This document shows, in pieces, positions 1-10,665 of a DNA stretch of 64,000 nucleotides. Origin of the DNA: Ooceraea biroi (Eukaryota; Arthropoda; Insecta; Hymenoptera; Formicidae); NCBI RefSeq assembly GCF_003672135.1, contig NC_039507.1, positions 5,161,624-5,225,623 of the forward strand, given 5' to 3'. Below the pieces are notes generated by a model. The model was not told where the DNA came from and made no database searches. It saw only the letters and a program-made list of their open reading frames with translations. Made by a program: the position numbers and the translations under genes. The first letter of the stretch is position 1. The number at the start of each line of letters is the position of its first letter.

Positions 1-1260
1 AAATTGTGCTTTTTTATTCTTTATCGATTATTAGTTTATGTCTTTCTGTGTATATTCTATTATGTAACATATTCTGCATAAACAACTTAAAACTTATTTA
101 AATATGCAGTATTAAAATTAAATAATGTAACGTATATGGATATACGTTACTTTAATATTATCTACTTTTATATTTAAAGTTTTTCATAAACATTAGACTA
201 AAATATGTGATATCGTTATATGTACATCTCACTTATAAATATATAAATAGTCGCGATGAAATATATCAAATGCGAGTTTTTTGATATACGTGTATTTCAA
301 TCGTGAAATTATAAAATTTTCAATTTCGCTTTATAACATATTTTTGTATTATAAATCACACAACACATAAAGTATTATAATATATATTTTGCTGCCGACT
401 AATTTCTCCTATATAATGGTCTAAGAGAATAATACAGAAGTCTTCCAAACGACACATACCTGTGTTTATGTTTACAGACATTCCTACAGTTCGCAGAAAC
501 CAAGGTCTCATTACGTTGGGCAAGCGAAACGTAAGGAGTGTAGGAGAATCTAGATCTGAACAGTGCTTTATATTTGGCCGCATTGAAACGATACCTAAAA
601 GAAGCAAACAATGTATGAATACATGGAGGAGTGTAGACAGCACCTGGCATCACAGTTACAAACTTCTGCAAATTCTGGAAATGGTAATATATATTAAAAA
701 TTGTGTATCTAATATACATCCACTGCCACTCGCATATTAGATGCCACTAGCGTATTAGATTTTCCATTCACACAAACTGGATTAATAAGATTAACTGTAA
801 TATACATATAATATCACTATAATCATTTCGGAAGTCTTAATAAATAAAACCATTAAGTGCTTTAGAAATACATTTTTTGCGTTCTGGTTTCCTTTTAGTA
901 TTTAGCAGTCTTTATCTCACAAATATAAGTAATTGTGTGTTATAATATTATTCACGAACTTATGGACAATGCCACGCTTGTCTAAAAATCCACTTCAATA
1001 AACAAGAGAAAAATATATTACCATTCATGTGTTTTAACACGTGTATTGTATGACGAGCAGAAGTGACCTACATGGGCCATGTTCCAAAATTCACTGCCAG
1101 CGCTGAAAAGCTATAGTGTACGTGACACAAACTATATAGAGTTTCAGCGCTGGCAGTGAATTTTGGAACACGGCCATGGTGTAAGCGACAAGTTTACCGA
1201 TGGTCACCAATAATGTAACCATCAAAGTAGCGAATGTGTTATAAATAAACTATACAGCGT
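1..1260. repeat. Diverged repeat module, copy 1
   Basis: This AT-rich stretch resembles two later stretches, near 4250-5760 and 7270-8420, in the same order of blocks. Shared landmarks include GTGTAGGAGAATCTAGATCT at 538-557 (again at 8102-8121), a TAGTCGCGATGA block near 248 (again near 4475), and a block around 770-800 with AACTGGATTA (again near 5405). The region 595-690 aligns with 5240-5350 and 8291-8400 and looks like a decayed exon ending at a GGTAATATAT site. No intact gene is visible. Open frames at 356-740 overlap on both strands and look accidental. The copies are too diverged to date by eye. From 1261 to 2391 no gene is supported, although an exon-like stretch follows TTTTGCAG at about 1285-1292. 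Confidence 0.6.
1075..1175. mobile_element. Short foldback element (MITE-like), 101 bp
   Basis: Two 34-base arms at 1075-1108 and 1142-1175 are inverted copies of each other with about one mismatch. They start GGCCATGTTCC and end GGAACACGGCC. The flanks read ATG on both sides, or CATGG if the ends are trimmed, which fits a 3-5 bp target duplication. There is no coding capacity, so this would be a non-autonomous DNA-transposon derivative. It interrupts repeat module copy 1 at a place where copy 2 has no such insert. The superfamily cannot be assigned from this copy alone. Confidence 0.75.
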
Positions 1261-2391
1261 CAATAAAGGAATACTTTAATGTTATTTTGCAGAAGCGAGA
1301 CCTTCGGAGCAGGATATCGACAGTGAATTCCTGAAAGCGTTACAAGCAACTGTTACGTCCCGACAAGTCTCCTTTTTCTTCCGGATTCCTTTTTTTCATT
1401 TAACCGTCATATGCCGATGTCATTGCCTTCAGACAAACTTTCTCTTTTATGATCCATCCCAAAATTCCTTTCCTAACAATCTCTCAAAGGACCAAGGTTG
1501 CACGCTTAGTCATCTTCCCCGACATAGCGCCTAACTTACACTTACTTAGACTTACACACGAGATATATTTTTATAGCATTTTAATTATAAGTAGATATTA
1601 AGCAGGTCGCGCGTCCTGGAGGCGAAGCGTGGCCATATCTCTTGAATTGTTTTCTCATATATCGATATAGTCACTCTCCAAAGCTCGGTTTAAAACGATA
1701 TGTCTATTGCATAATGTTAACGCACAGATTAACGATACCAATATTTGTATTCCCGTTGTTTAAAAACAAGATAAAATCATATATAAAATACCATAAGTAT
1801 ATATACGTATAAGAATCGTTAGAACTTTCGCGAAGATTCTGTAGGCCAAGAGCGGGGATTTGCGCGGGATCCTCCCTCTCTGTCCATGCCTGTTGCAGCC
1901 GTTTTCGAGATCTCCCATTGGCTAAAGGAAAATTCTGTTGGTTACGATTTTGGTATAAAAGGAACCAACCAAGGTTCCTGGCTCTCTTTTCTTTTCTTCT
2001 CTTCTCTTCCTGGTTCTCCACCGGCTCTCTTCACTCATATCGCGGTTAGAAAGAAGTACAGCAACGAGATCTTCAAAACGGCGTCAACGCGATCACAACT
2101 CAAGGTTCATATTTACTTCTCCCTCACTCTAAATTCATTCAACATTATCAATTAATCAACTCGAATAAATCCAATATCTTAGTAATTAACTATCCAATTA
2201 GTAATTGAATCTCCGACTCTCACATTCCTTTTCCGACCATTTAAATTATCCTTAAATCGCAAAACGCACACGACTTGAGTCCCTGGGGTAAATTGCTTAA
2301 ATGCATTGACTCCAAAAACTAAAATATTAACGTTACATCCCATAACACAACACACGATGAAGCAAATGCGCAGAAAGACAATCTTCGTGAA

Positions 2392-3786
2392 ATGACAACC
2401 AGTTCGGTCAAACCACTAAGACGGAAGTTAAGTGGTTTATTTAAGACGGTAGATAAAACCAGCTCAACAGAGACAAGCTTCAATATTAATAATATAAGAC
2501 TCGCGACCTCTTACTGTAACATGGCTATTGTTCTATGTATGTATGGCTTAATGTACATGGACTCATCTACATTAAGAAACAAAGAAGAGAGAGCTCAGAG
2601 TTATTTGTTTAAATGTTTAGAATTGTTAGAAGGAAAAGAATTGAATCGAGGAGCTATTTTGGTACTTATGAGAGCATCTGTGCAACTGAATCGTATTTTC
2701 CGTACGTTTAAAGACAAAAAAAATATTGTTCATACTCACATAAAGCGATCGGTTTCTATCTCGAATACACAAGCCAGGGAAGCGACTTTCCAGCGCCTAC
2801 CGTTTCACGCTTCTCGGTTAGTCTTGATATTGAAGAAAGGCATACAAATACAATGTTTTCTTTGGTGACATTGTGTTCTGAACTTTTATATCATATAAAG
2901 GATTGCGATAGCTGGGATCTAGAAGCTCTTGTAAAACCTGTACATAATTTTTTCATGAATCAGTGGATACAGACAACATCGGATCCTGTAAACGAAGGTT
3001 GTGCTTGGAGTTCTGCCATAATAGAATTTTTTTTCCTATTTTATAACTCATTTGCGCTTTAGTGATGCTAGGAATTATCTCGCTGCTGTACATTGTATCT
3101 TAAAGAGATATGAAACAAGTTCTACTCTGGATATTTCCCGGATACTCATTATGCTAGAGAGCGTCGCCATAATGTCGTGTACATACTATAATCGGCTGCT
3201 GCTTTTTACAAAATATAACAAAGTTAGAGTATGTAAATCAACGCCTTCTGTCGAGACAAAATCATTAGTTTTCACGAACTTGAGTGAAGATGTAGAACGT
3301 TATGTCAAAGATATTCCTATTAAGGTGTAAAATGTCGATGATTTGAAGTTAGTTTTCAATCATAGTATGAAATGGTTTGACATGCTCACGTCACTGTCTG
3401 TTTCACGTACAGACGCGCGAAATGACAAATTTGCATGAAGAGCAACGTGTATGACCGAATTAGGCAAGTACTTTATGTACTTTGAGGCAGACAAAGTCGA
3501 ACAGATGAAATTGCATAAACAGCGAATGAAGAGTTTAATAAATGAGGAGAATTTTCTCAGTTCTATAGAAACAAATCTAGTTGGTTTACTTTCTCTAAAG
3601 TGTAATTTTGAACTAATCATTACTTGTGGCGCTCTTCTGGACATGATACTAGAGGATGCCGAAATCAATGAAAAAGAATTTGAGCATATAGAAAAAGAAG
3701 TGCATACCTATATGCAAATTAGTTTAGAATATTCTAAAAAGTATTTAGAAGAGTTAGATTTCCTATTTAGCGAAAAACAAGATTAA
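2392..3786 (+). pseudogene. Broken, intronless copy of KIF-binding protein (KBP)
   Basis: Consecutive stretches read like KIF-binding protein, a TPR protein that regulates kinesins. The segment near 2490-2640 (ending in CLELLEGKELNRGA) fits an early TPR. The segment near 2980-3090 matches the region of human KBP around INAATLSQF and MEARHCLSAA. The segment 3451-3786 (KYFMYFEADKVEQMKLHKQR) matches human LAFFETDMERRCKMHKRR. The reading frame changes near 2860 and again near 3055, and in-frame stops lie at about 3328 (TAA) and 3436 (TGA). There are no introns between segments that would be separate exons in a normal animal gene. The simplest reading is a processed or long-dead copy. Separate small exons of a living gene are less likely, because the breaks lack good splice sites. 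The C-terminal part of the family seems missing. Confidence 0.7.
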
Positions 3787-4249
3787 CCATCTTGGAAAGA
3801 ATTATACGTTCAAATTTTTGAGATATTAAGTAAAGAAGATTAGCAAATGAGCGCGCGTTTCACGCAGTAGACAGAGGTACAGCAACGATCAAGGCACAGC
3901 AGCAGTCATATTATTTAACTACGAATATAAATACGAAAATATAAACGAAATATAAACGAGGGGAAAAACAACGCGTTACTGACATATTCTTTTCTAAAAT
4001 TTTCTAATAGCTTGCTGTCATGGGTAAAACGTTACACTTGCCTTCTTAGCGCGCGAGAACGCGCTTATTTGTAGATTTTCTTTATTTACTATATCAAAAT
4101 TTTACATGTTGTTTATGATGAAATAATAGAGGATTTCATGTTAATCAACTATATCTTTATTTAATCAATTTGACTTGTATACTAAAGTTGATACGTTTTA
4201 TTAAAGACATACACACACACAAAGCATATTCACTATATACATGTTAAAC
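3787..4249. other. Non-coding gap, nothing recognised
   Basis: AT-rich sequence between the KBP pseudogene and repeat copy 2. A short GC-richer patch near 3848-3905 contains GCGCGCGTTTCACGC. I see no open frame of interest and no RNA gene. Confidence 0.5.
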
Positions 4250-5760
4250 AAAACGACTTTTATCGATAGTTGCATCGATCGCGTGTGTACTAAGAATATA
4301 TATATATATATTTTATGTATTAATCAATATATGGTAATCATAATATAGTTTTGATTGATTTAAATTACTTATAACTTGTTGTTTTAATTCTCCACATTTA
4401 TATTTCAATGTTTTTATAACCATTAGACTGAAAGATGTGATATCTTCAAATATACGTACACCTTACTTATAAATAGTCGCGATGATATATCAACTGCGAG
4501 TTTGAATTAATGACTTTCGAAGTATATTTCATTGAGGAAATTATTAAACTTTGAGTTTCGACATATAATATTTTTTTGTATTATGAACCACATCACGTAA
4601 AGTATTACGATCGATGTTTCTGAAAATCGATTGATCGTTTCACAGAAACATTGACAAAAATAATCGATTGTCAGCAGAAAACGTCGATGTTTAAATAATC
4701 GGAGAATATCGCCCATCCCTAGATTTCCTACCGAAGTACCGAGTCGCCCCTTTCTCTCGCGAACCGTCGAAGCGAGCACACGTGCCTGCGGATAGTGCGA
4801 GCGAACGATTAGAGCGGTGAATCCACATGGCGAAAAATTTCACACCACCAACGGATTTGTGCACAAATCGACTAAGTTTTCTGAAAGTCATAGGAATCGC
4901 TGGATAAGTAGAATCTTATTTGAGTTGAATTTTTATCTTTGAATTACAAGTACGTATTGCCAAATAGTAGATGCTTTAATTTTGTTTGAACAAATAATTA
5001 TAGTTATTTTGTTTCTTTCTCATGACTTTGTGATATTACATACATTTATATTTCTCTTGCTATTTCTCAACTAATACATGTTGCATGTGTGAACTATACT
5101 TTGTGAATATGGTTATTTGTATTATTATATACTCTATGATATATTATATATTTTTCATGTCTATCAAGAAACGTATTATTTTCAGAACGTATTATTACCA
5201 TATCTCACGCATTCCACCAAATAAATCAAAATTCAACACAATCTAAGAAGCAATAATGGCTTACGTAATGCAGCACCGTTTGGCAAAGCAATATAGAAAG
5301 ATGGATTCACACTTATCGAATTTTAAGAATTCTGGTAATATATAAAAATTAATATCTATTACATTCACTACTATCCGCATATTAGATGGTTTTCCTTTCA
5401 CACCAACTGGATTATTAAGATTACCTATAACATATGTCAAATATATAATCATTTATAAAGTTTTAATATACATTTTGCATATTATGATTTTCTCTTTTAT
5501 TATTATGTAGTCTTTACTTTACAAATATAAGTAACTGTGTGTTATACATAACAATTATTCATAAATTTATGGATGGTGCCATGCTTGGAGCCCCAAAATC
5601 TACTTTAACAAAAAAGAATTTATTACTCTTCATGTGCTTTTAACACATTTTTTGTATGACGATCAGAAGTGATATAGTGTAAAGTGTAAACCACACGTTT
5701 ACTGATGGTCATTTTGTGATCGTCAAGTAATCATCAGTATATATGTTATAGAGAGACTAG
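4250..5760. repeat. Diverged repeat module, copy 2
   Basis: Blocks of this stretch match copy 1 (4410-4610 with 180-375; 5365-5465 with 720-840; 5500-5690 with 890-1070) and copy 3 (4261-4430 with 7440-7600). An insert of unrelated sequence at about 4690-5230 includes a GC-rich patch at 4720-4890 that is open on the minus strand but gives no recognisable protein. A decayed exon-like stretch at 5240-5350 carries two stops in the frame that aligns with the other copies. No intact gene is supported. Confidence 0.55.
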
Positions 5761-5763
5761 ATA

Positions 5764-6095
5764 GTGTAATGACACGCGTTGATATCTTTCATATGGGTAT
5801 CGCCATATTGTTTTACAACATGTTGCGTTTAGGTAGCGGAGAAAAATTTGATGGAAAAAATGGCATCCACTCCTTGAACATGTTGAGTAGCGGTAACTGA
5901 GCGAACTGCGTTCAGCAGACACTCACCCAACAGTTGTATCTGCTGAACGCAGTTCACTCAGTTACCGCTACGCAACATGTTCAATGAGCGGACGCCATTT
6001 TTTCCATCAAATTTTTTCTCCGCTACCTAAACGCAACATGTTGTAAAACAATATGGCAACACCCATGTAAAAGATATAAACACATGTCATTATAC
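5764..6095. mobile_element. Near-perfect palindromic DNA element, 332 bp
   Basis: The whole stretch folds back on itself. The left arm runs from GTGTAATGACA at 5764 through GTTTAGGTAGCGGAG near 5827, and the right arm returns through CTCCGCTACCTAAAC near 6022 to TGTCATTATAC at 6095. The centre is near 5930. The element is flanked by TA on each side, as expected for a TA-targeting (Tc1/mariner-like) non-autonomous element. There is no reading frame. It ends 97 bp before the ATG at 6193. Near the centre both arms contain GCGTTCAGCAGA, which recurs in another foldback at 6443-6543. Confidence 0.8.
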
Positions 6096-6192
6096 TATTT
6101 TCTAACATAACCGTACCTCTCATCAATTATTGTTAGTTAAATATAGAAAATAAAATAAAATACAATTTATATATCATATATCTATATGCAAT

Positions 6193-6821
6193 ATGAGTGA
6201 TTTGGATGCTTTCTTTGCTATAGATGATGGTGAAAACGAACGGAATAACGTATTGTGTCTATTGCTCGACGAAGTTATGGAACCAGAGCTGGATGAATTA
6301 GAAGTGAGAGAACGTGATGAAAGAGTCAGAAATAAAAATTACTATGAAATCATTGTATATATATATTTCACTCATTTTTTCTCTTATGGTACGGTTATGT
6401 TAGAAAACAGTATAAGATCAGTGATATGCTATCTGTTGAAATTTGATTGCGTTCAGCAGACACGATCTGTATCACTAACCGCTTACTGATCTGCACTTAC
6501 TCAACAGTTTTCACATCTGTTACAATCTGCTGAACGCTATCAATTCTTTAATGTTTCTTTGCAGAAACGAAAGATGTCTTGGACGAGATCCCTAAAGTAG
6601 ACGTTAGTAGGATATTACGAGACGACTTACAATTACCAGTATTATCACATGAAGCAGCGACTTGGCAGAAAAAAAAACTTCCTGAAGCGACAAGCCGTTC
6701 GGTGAAAATGTTAAATGATGTGCATGCAAATATAATGAAGGGTTTAGAAAACCAGTACGGAAAACCGATACAAGTTTCAACGAAGCGAACTGTTCTTAGA
6801 ACAGTTGGATGTTCTATTTAA
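6193..6821 (+). CDS. Small unrecognised gene, two or more exons
   Basis: I do not recognise the family. A plausible first exon starts with ATG at 6193 (MSDLDAFFAIDD). A last exon begins at 6565 after TTTCTTTGCAG and ends with TAA at 6821; it reads TKDVLDEIPKVDVSRIL and continues hydrophilic to the end. The last exon needs one base from the previous exon. A GT at 6230 supplies that phase and joins DD-E-TKDVLDE; a GT near 6320 would also fit, while the best-looking donor near 6302 (GTGAGA) would not. The protein would be roughly 97-130 residues, charged, with no membrane segment or cysteine pattern. A foldback element lies in the intron. It could instead be a decaying member of the surrounding repeat cluster, but the last exon is undamaged. 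Confidence 0.45.
6443..6543. mobile_element. Foldback element inside an intron, 101 bp
   Basis: The inverted 18-base ends are TTGATTGCGTTCAGCAGA at 6443-6460 and TCTGCTGAACGCTATCAA at 6526-6543, with one mismatch. The core GCGTTCAGCAGA is shared with the central part of the palindromic element at 5764-6095. It sits in the intron of the small gene at 6193-6821, just before the 3' splice site. No clear target duplication is visible. Confidence 0.6.
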
Positions 6822-7269
6822 ACTATGCGTAAACATACATTGTGGAACATGATCCAGTTTTCAAACACGCGATTGTATCAATGTTTATTATGACTATAGA
6901 GAAACTACTTATGATCAAAAATTCTGTTTCTTATAACTTTGACAAGCATGTACAGAAATGTACAGATATGATTTTCTAATAAACCAAACAATAGACTGTT
7001 TGATCTTAATAAAGGATGCCAGTGTAGTCGATAGAAGGAGAAGTTTTATTATTTCTAATAAATGATTATAGAACATATAATATCTGTTATATCATCCATA
7101 ACAATATTATATTATATGTTATATTGTACGAAGTGCTGTACAATAGACATGTGTAATATATTCAATGTAACATAGTATTGTATGTATAGGAAACGTGAAA
7201 CTATTCACATCTTCATTTTTCAAATTTTCGATGCAAGAAATGCTTTTATTGCGAAAATGTACTCTTCTT
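6822..7269. other. 3' flank of the small gene, no further gene seen
   Basis: AT-rich sequence with candidate polyadenylation hexamers (AATAAA near 6980 and 7010). Nothing else is recognised. Confidence 0.4.
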
Positions 7270-8420
7270 GGAGTTGTTTACTTCGAGTCAAAACTATAAA
7301 ATCGCTTTTTTTATTTTGATTATTAACAATTTTGTACACCTACTATGTTATTTTTATTGTATATTAGTTGATGTCTTCCTCTATAGATTCTATTACGTAG
7401 AATATAACAAATTCCGCATAAAGAATTTGAAAGATATTTCAATAGTTGCATCGATCGCGCATGTATTAAGAATATATATATTTGATGTGTTAATCACTAT
7501 ATGATAATCATAATATAATTTTGATTGATTTAATATTATTTATAACTTGTTGTTTTTTAATTCTTCACATTTATATTTCAATTGTTTTATAAACATTACA
7601 AGGGAAGATATCTTCCAATATACACCATCCCATTAAAAAAACCTTATAAAGGTGAAAAAAGTACGCCAAGTACATAAAAAATCTCACCTTGTACGCAACA
7701 AAAAGTGTAAAATGCTATTTATAAAAATCAAAACTAAATATGAAATCAATAGTTAACTAGCCAAGTACCTCCAAGTAATTCAGTTTGAGTATTTTATCCA
7801 AATGTTTTCCATGCATACTCTCTTATCACATGACGACATTGAAGTACTTGGCGTGCCCGGATTACAGTGGTCAAGTCTTCTTCTAAATATCTTATAACAT
7901 TCTTATAAATTTGTACAGCATCTTGATTTTTACTGTATTTTGTATCTTGATTTTCAATAATGACTCATAAATCTTGTTAGTTGGAAATATTAAAATAAAC
8001 ACATTTACAGTTTTGCAGACTAAGAAAGTGATTACAAATATCTTTTTTCATTACTTAGCCGACACACATAATTTACATGTAAAGTACAGATTATATAAGG
8101 AGTGTAGGAGAATCTAGATCTGAATACAGTGCTTTATATTTGGCCGTATCGAATCGATTGACGTCAAAGGTTACATTTTAGAATTCTCCGAGTGCCATAT
8201 TTGTTCACGTTAAGAACACATTATACGAAAAGACGATTTGGTGAGAAATTTGGCGAAAAGGAGATTTGGCTGATATGAGAAACTTACAATCTAAGTAGTA
8301 ATAATGCATCACTATATAGAGGACTAAACAAAGGAACTGGCTTCGAAGTTATCGTATTGCAATTCTGGTAATATATAAAAATTACGTATCTACTATTAGT
8401 AATTAATATTTTATAAGAAT
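7270..8420. repeat. Diverged repeat module, copy 3
   Basis: Blocks match copy 2 (7440-7600) and copy 1 (7310-7430; 8096-8160; 8291-8400). The aligned exon-like stretch at 8291-8365 is open here, unlike in the other two copies, and stops at the same GGTAATATAT site. The middle part (7610-8090) is unique to this copy. No intact gene is visible. Confidence 0.5.
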
Positions 8421-8554
8421 TTAAACAGTTTCCTTTAATATAATTGAATGATATGATTAAATAAAATACAGCAAGAAGTTATTTATTCTCTTTTTCAAAA
8501 CTTAAACAAGTTTCTTCATTACAGTATGATATAGTTTTTGGAATATTGTAAATT

Positions 8555-9143
8555 TTATTTTTGTTTATCGCGCACTCTCCTTCTCTGGGCCTTTCTCACG
8601 TGCCATATCGCGTCACTCGCTCGTTGCTGATGATTCGCACGCGATGAGGTGACTTGATGAACTTCGCGTTGCGAATTAGATGTGGACTGTTGCCCAGAAG
8701 TGGATGCGACTTGACTTGATTCTGGGAAGACTTCATTCATTGTACGTGGCGTTTCCTCGATGCGCGTATGAGATGCTTTTTTCGTTTCCGGTTTCAATCT
8801 GGTTTCATATCGACAATACCTTCGCATTCTACGAACTACAAATGATTACATAAATGATTATATCTAGTTTGTAAACATTAATCGGGTCGATGTATTAATT
8901 GCAATTGAAAGAAGCAGATTTACTTTTAGGCCGCGAAGTCCCCGCGTAAGTCGAATCCGAGCTGGAACTCGAAGTATGTGGAGCTTGTGAACGACTTCTG
9001 TTTGCCGTGCGATTTCTGTAAGACGTACTATGTCGCCGCTTCCTCCTCGCAATTAATTTCTGTCGTGATTCCGAGTTGCTCAATTCGTCTTCTGCCCAGA
9101 ATTGCCGATCCGTGTCATCCGGAATCAATGGAACCGGAGCGAA
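8555..9143 (-). CDS. Unrecognised Ser/Arg-rich protein, C-terminal exons
   Basis: Two GC-richer exons on the minus strand join in phase. Exon 9143-8924 follows ...TATTTTAAAG, reads FAPVPLIPDDTDRQFWAEDE and then an Arg/Ser-rich tract ending TSRPK, and leaves at GTAAAT. Exon 8835-8555 follows ...TTTGTAG, continues IRRMRRYCRYETRLKPET and ends with TAA at 8555. The tail is rich in Ser, Thr, Gln and Arg, likely disordered and perhaps nuclear. Possible upstream exons with compatible phase lie at 9799-9721 (strong donor GTAAGC, encoding ENHSSGREKRDRVLEIFGEI) and, more weakly, at 10544-10484. I found no start codon. It lies just past the 3' end of BRD8 on the same strand, so it could be a separate gene or an alternative 3' extension of BRD8. 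Confidence 0.45.
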
Positions 9144-10665
9144 CTTTAAAATACAGTTAATAAACACTATTTGTGTGTTTTGTACATGTATGAATAGTGC
9201 GTTTTGCAATATATCTAATTTTATTCTTTACAATTTTTTGTAAAAATTTAAAAAGTTTTTTCTTTTAACATAGATTGAAGTATAAACAAAGTTTCAATGA
9301 TAAGCAAGTGAGATTAGGAAAACTAAGAAAATTGTTTTCGATGCTTTGTATATATGTACATATAAAGACAGAGAGAGAGAGAGGGAGGGAGACAGCTAAC
9401 TGCCAAAGTTAAGAACATTTACTATAAAACACACACACACGTCCATAAAGCATTGAAAGAAATATCTTTAGTTTTTCTAGTCTATATATGTACATGAAAA
9501 TAAGATATATATATATATATATAACTATATAATTCAATAAATAACTACTACTTTTTTTAGAAGGATGTCAAACTGTTAAATATATATTATATTTATAGAA
9601 TTTTACAAGTCTTCTGTAGAATGTACAAATATATTCGATATACATAATAATTCAATTCGCTCGGAATTCAGACATGATATATAATTACAGGATCGACAAA
9701 TCTCATTGTGCTCTGCTTACAATTTCTCCGAATATTTCCAAAACGCGATCTCGTTTTTCTCTGCCAGAAGAATGATTTTCATAACCTTCCTCTTCGGAGC
9801 TACACGTTACCTTATTTGTATCTCCCGAGGCGCAATAATAACCCATTTTATTTTTTTATACAAACGTACCGCGCACCGTTTATATAATTATGACACATAT
9901 AACATCTTAGGGTGATTGTCTCACATACTAGTGAAATTTTTTTATAATCGGTTAATCAATCAGTATTTAAATGTTAAACTGAGATGTGTAGTGTTTTTTT
10001 CGTAATTTATGGCATTTATATACGCCATGTTAGTATGTTGCCGCTATAAATTTGTATTTTGTAAAGACGATTCTTTCGTGTGCTTAATTCTGAAAAATGT
10101 TTGTTTTTTTATACACATTTGCAAGAATCAGAAATATTCAAGTGACATCTTCGGCAATAGAAAAAAATATATTATCTTTATTTATTTTGATGGCATTAAT
10201 TGAAATTCCTGTTATCTAAAAGTAAAGAACAGAAAAATGTAAGTTTATTCTAAAGAAACAGTCACATAAGGTATATTCGCCTTGAACGCTCACGCGCTTT
10301 AAACGTATTTCTATCTTTGTAATTCTACATTTAATGAACAATAAAAATGCTAAAAGCTAATACAACCATCTTTCCAAATCTCGAAAAAAGGGAGACAGTG
10401 TTGTGCGACGACTATTGTTTTATAACTGACTTTACAAAACAAGATAATACAGATACATATTTTAATGTAATTATATCACAAACTTCCTGCGTCCTCGTAC
10501 ATGATCGATTTCCTCGTACGTTACTCGATACAGACTTTCAACATCTGAGAATATATGAGAAAATATCTTTCTAATCCACTCTTCTCTCTTTTTTTTTACA
10601 TCCAACACACAAATTTTCATATAAATCTAACTTTTTATCTCGTATGTACAGATTGTTAATCCCAT
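9144..10665. other. BRD8 downstream region with weak exon candidates
   Basis: This AT-rich stretch between BRD8 and the Ser/Arg-rich gene holds a short GA repeat at 9368-9392, a CA run at 9430-9440 and a TA run near 9507-9524. The candidate minus-strand exons at 9721-9799 and 10484-10544 are described with the neighbouring gene. The rest is probably BRD8 3' UTR and spacer. Confidence 0.4.
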
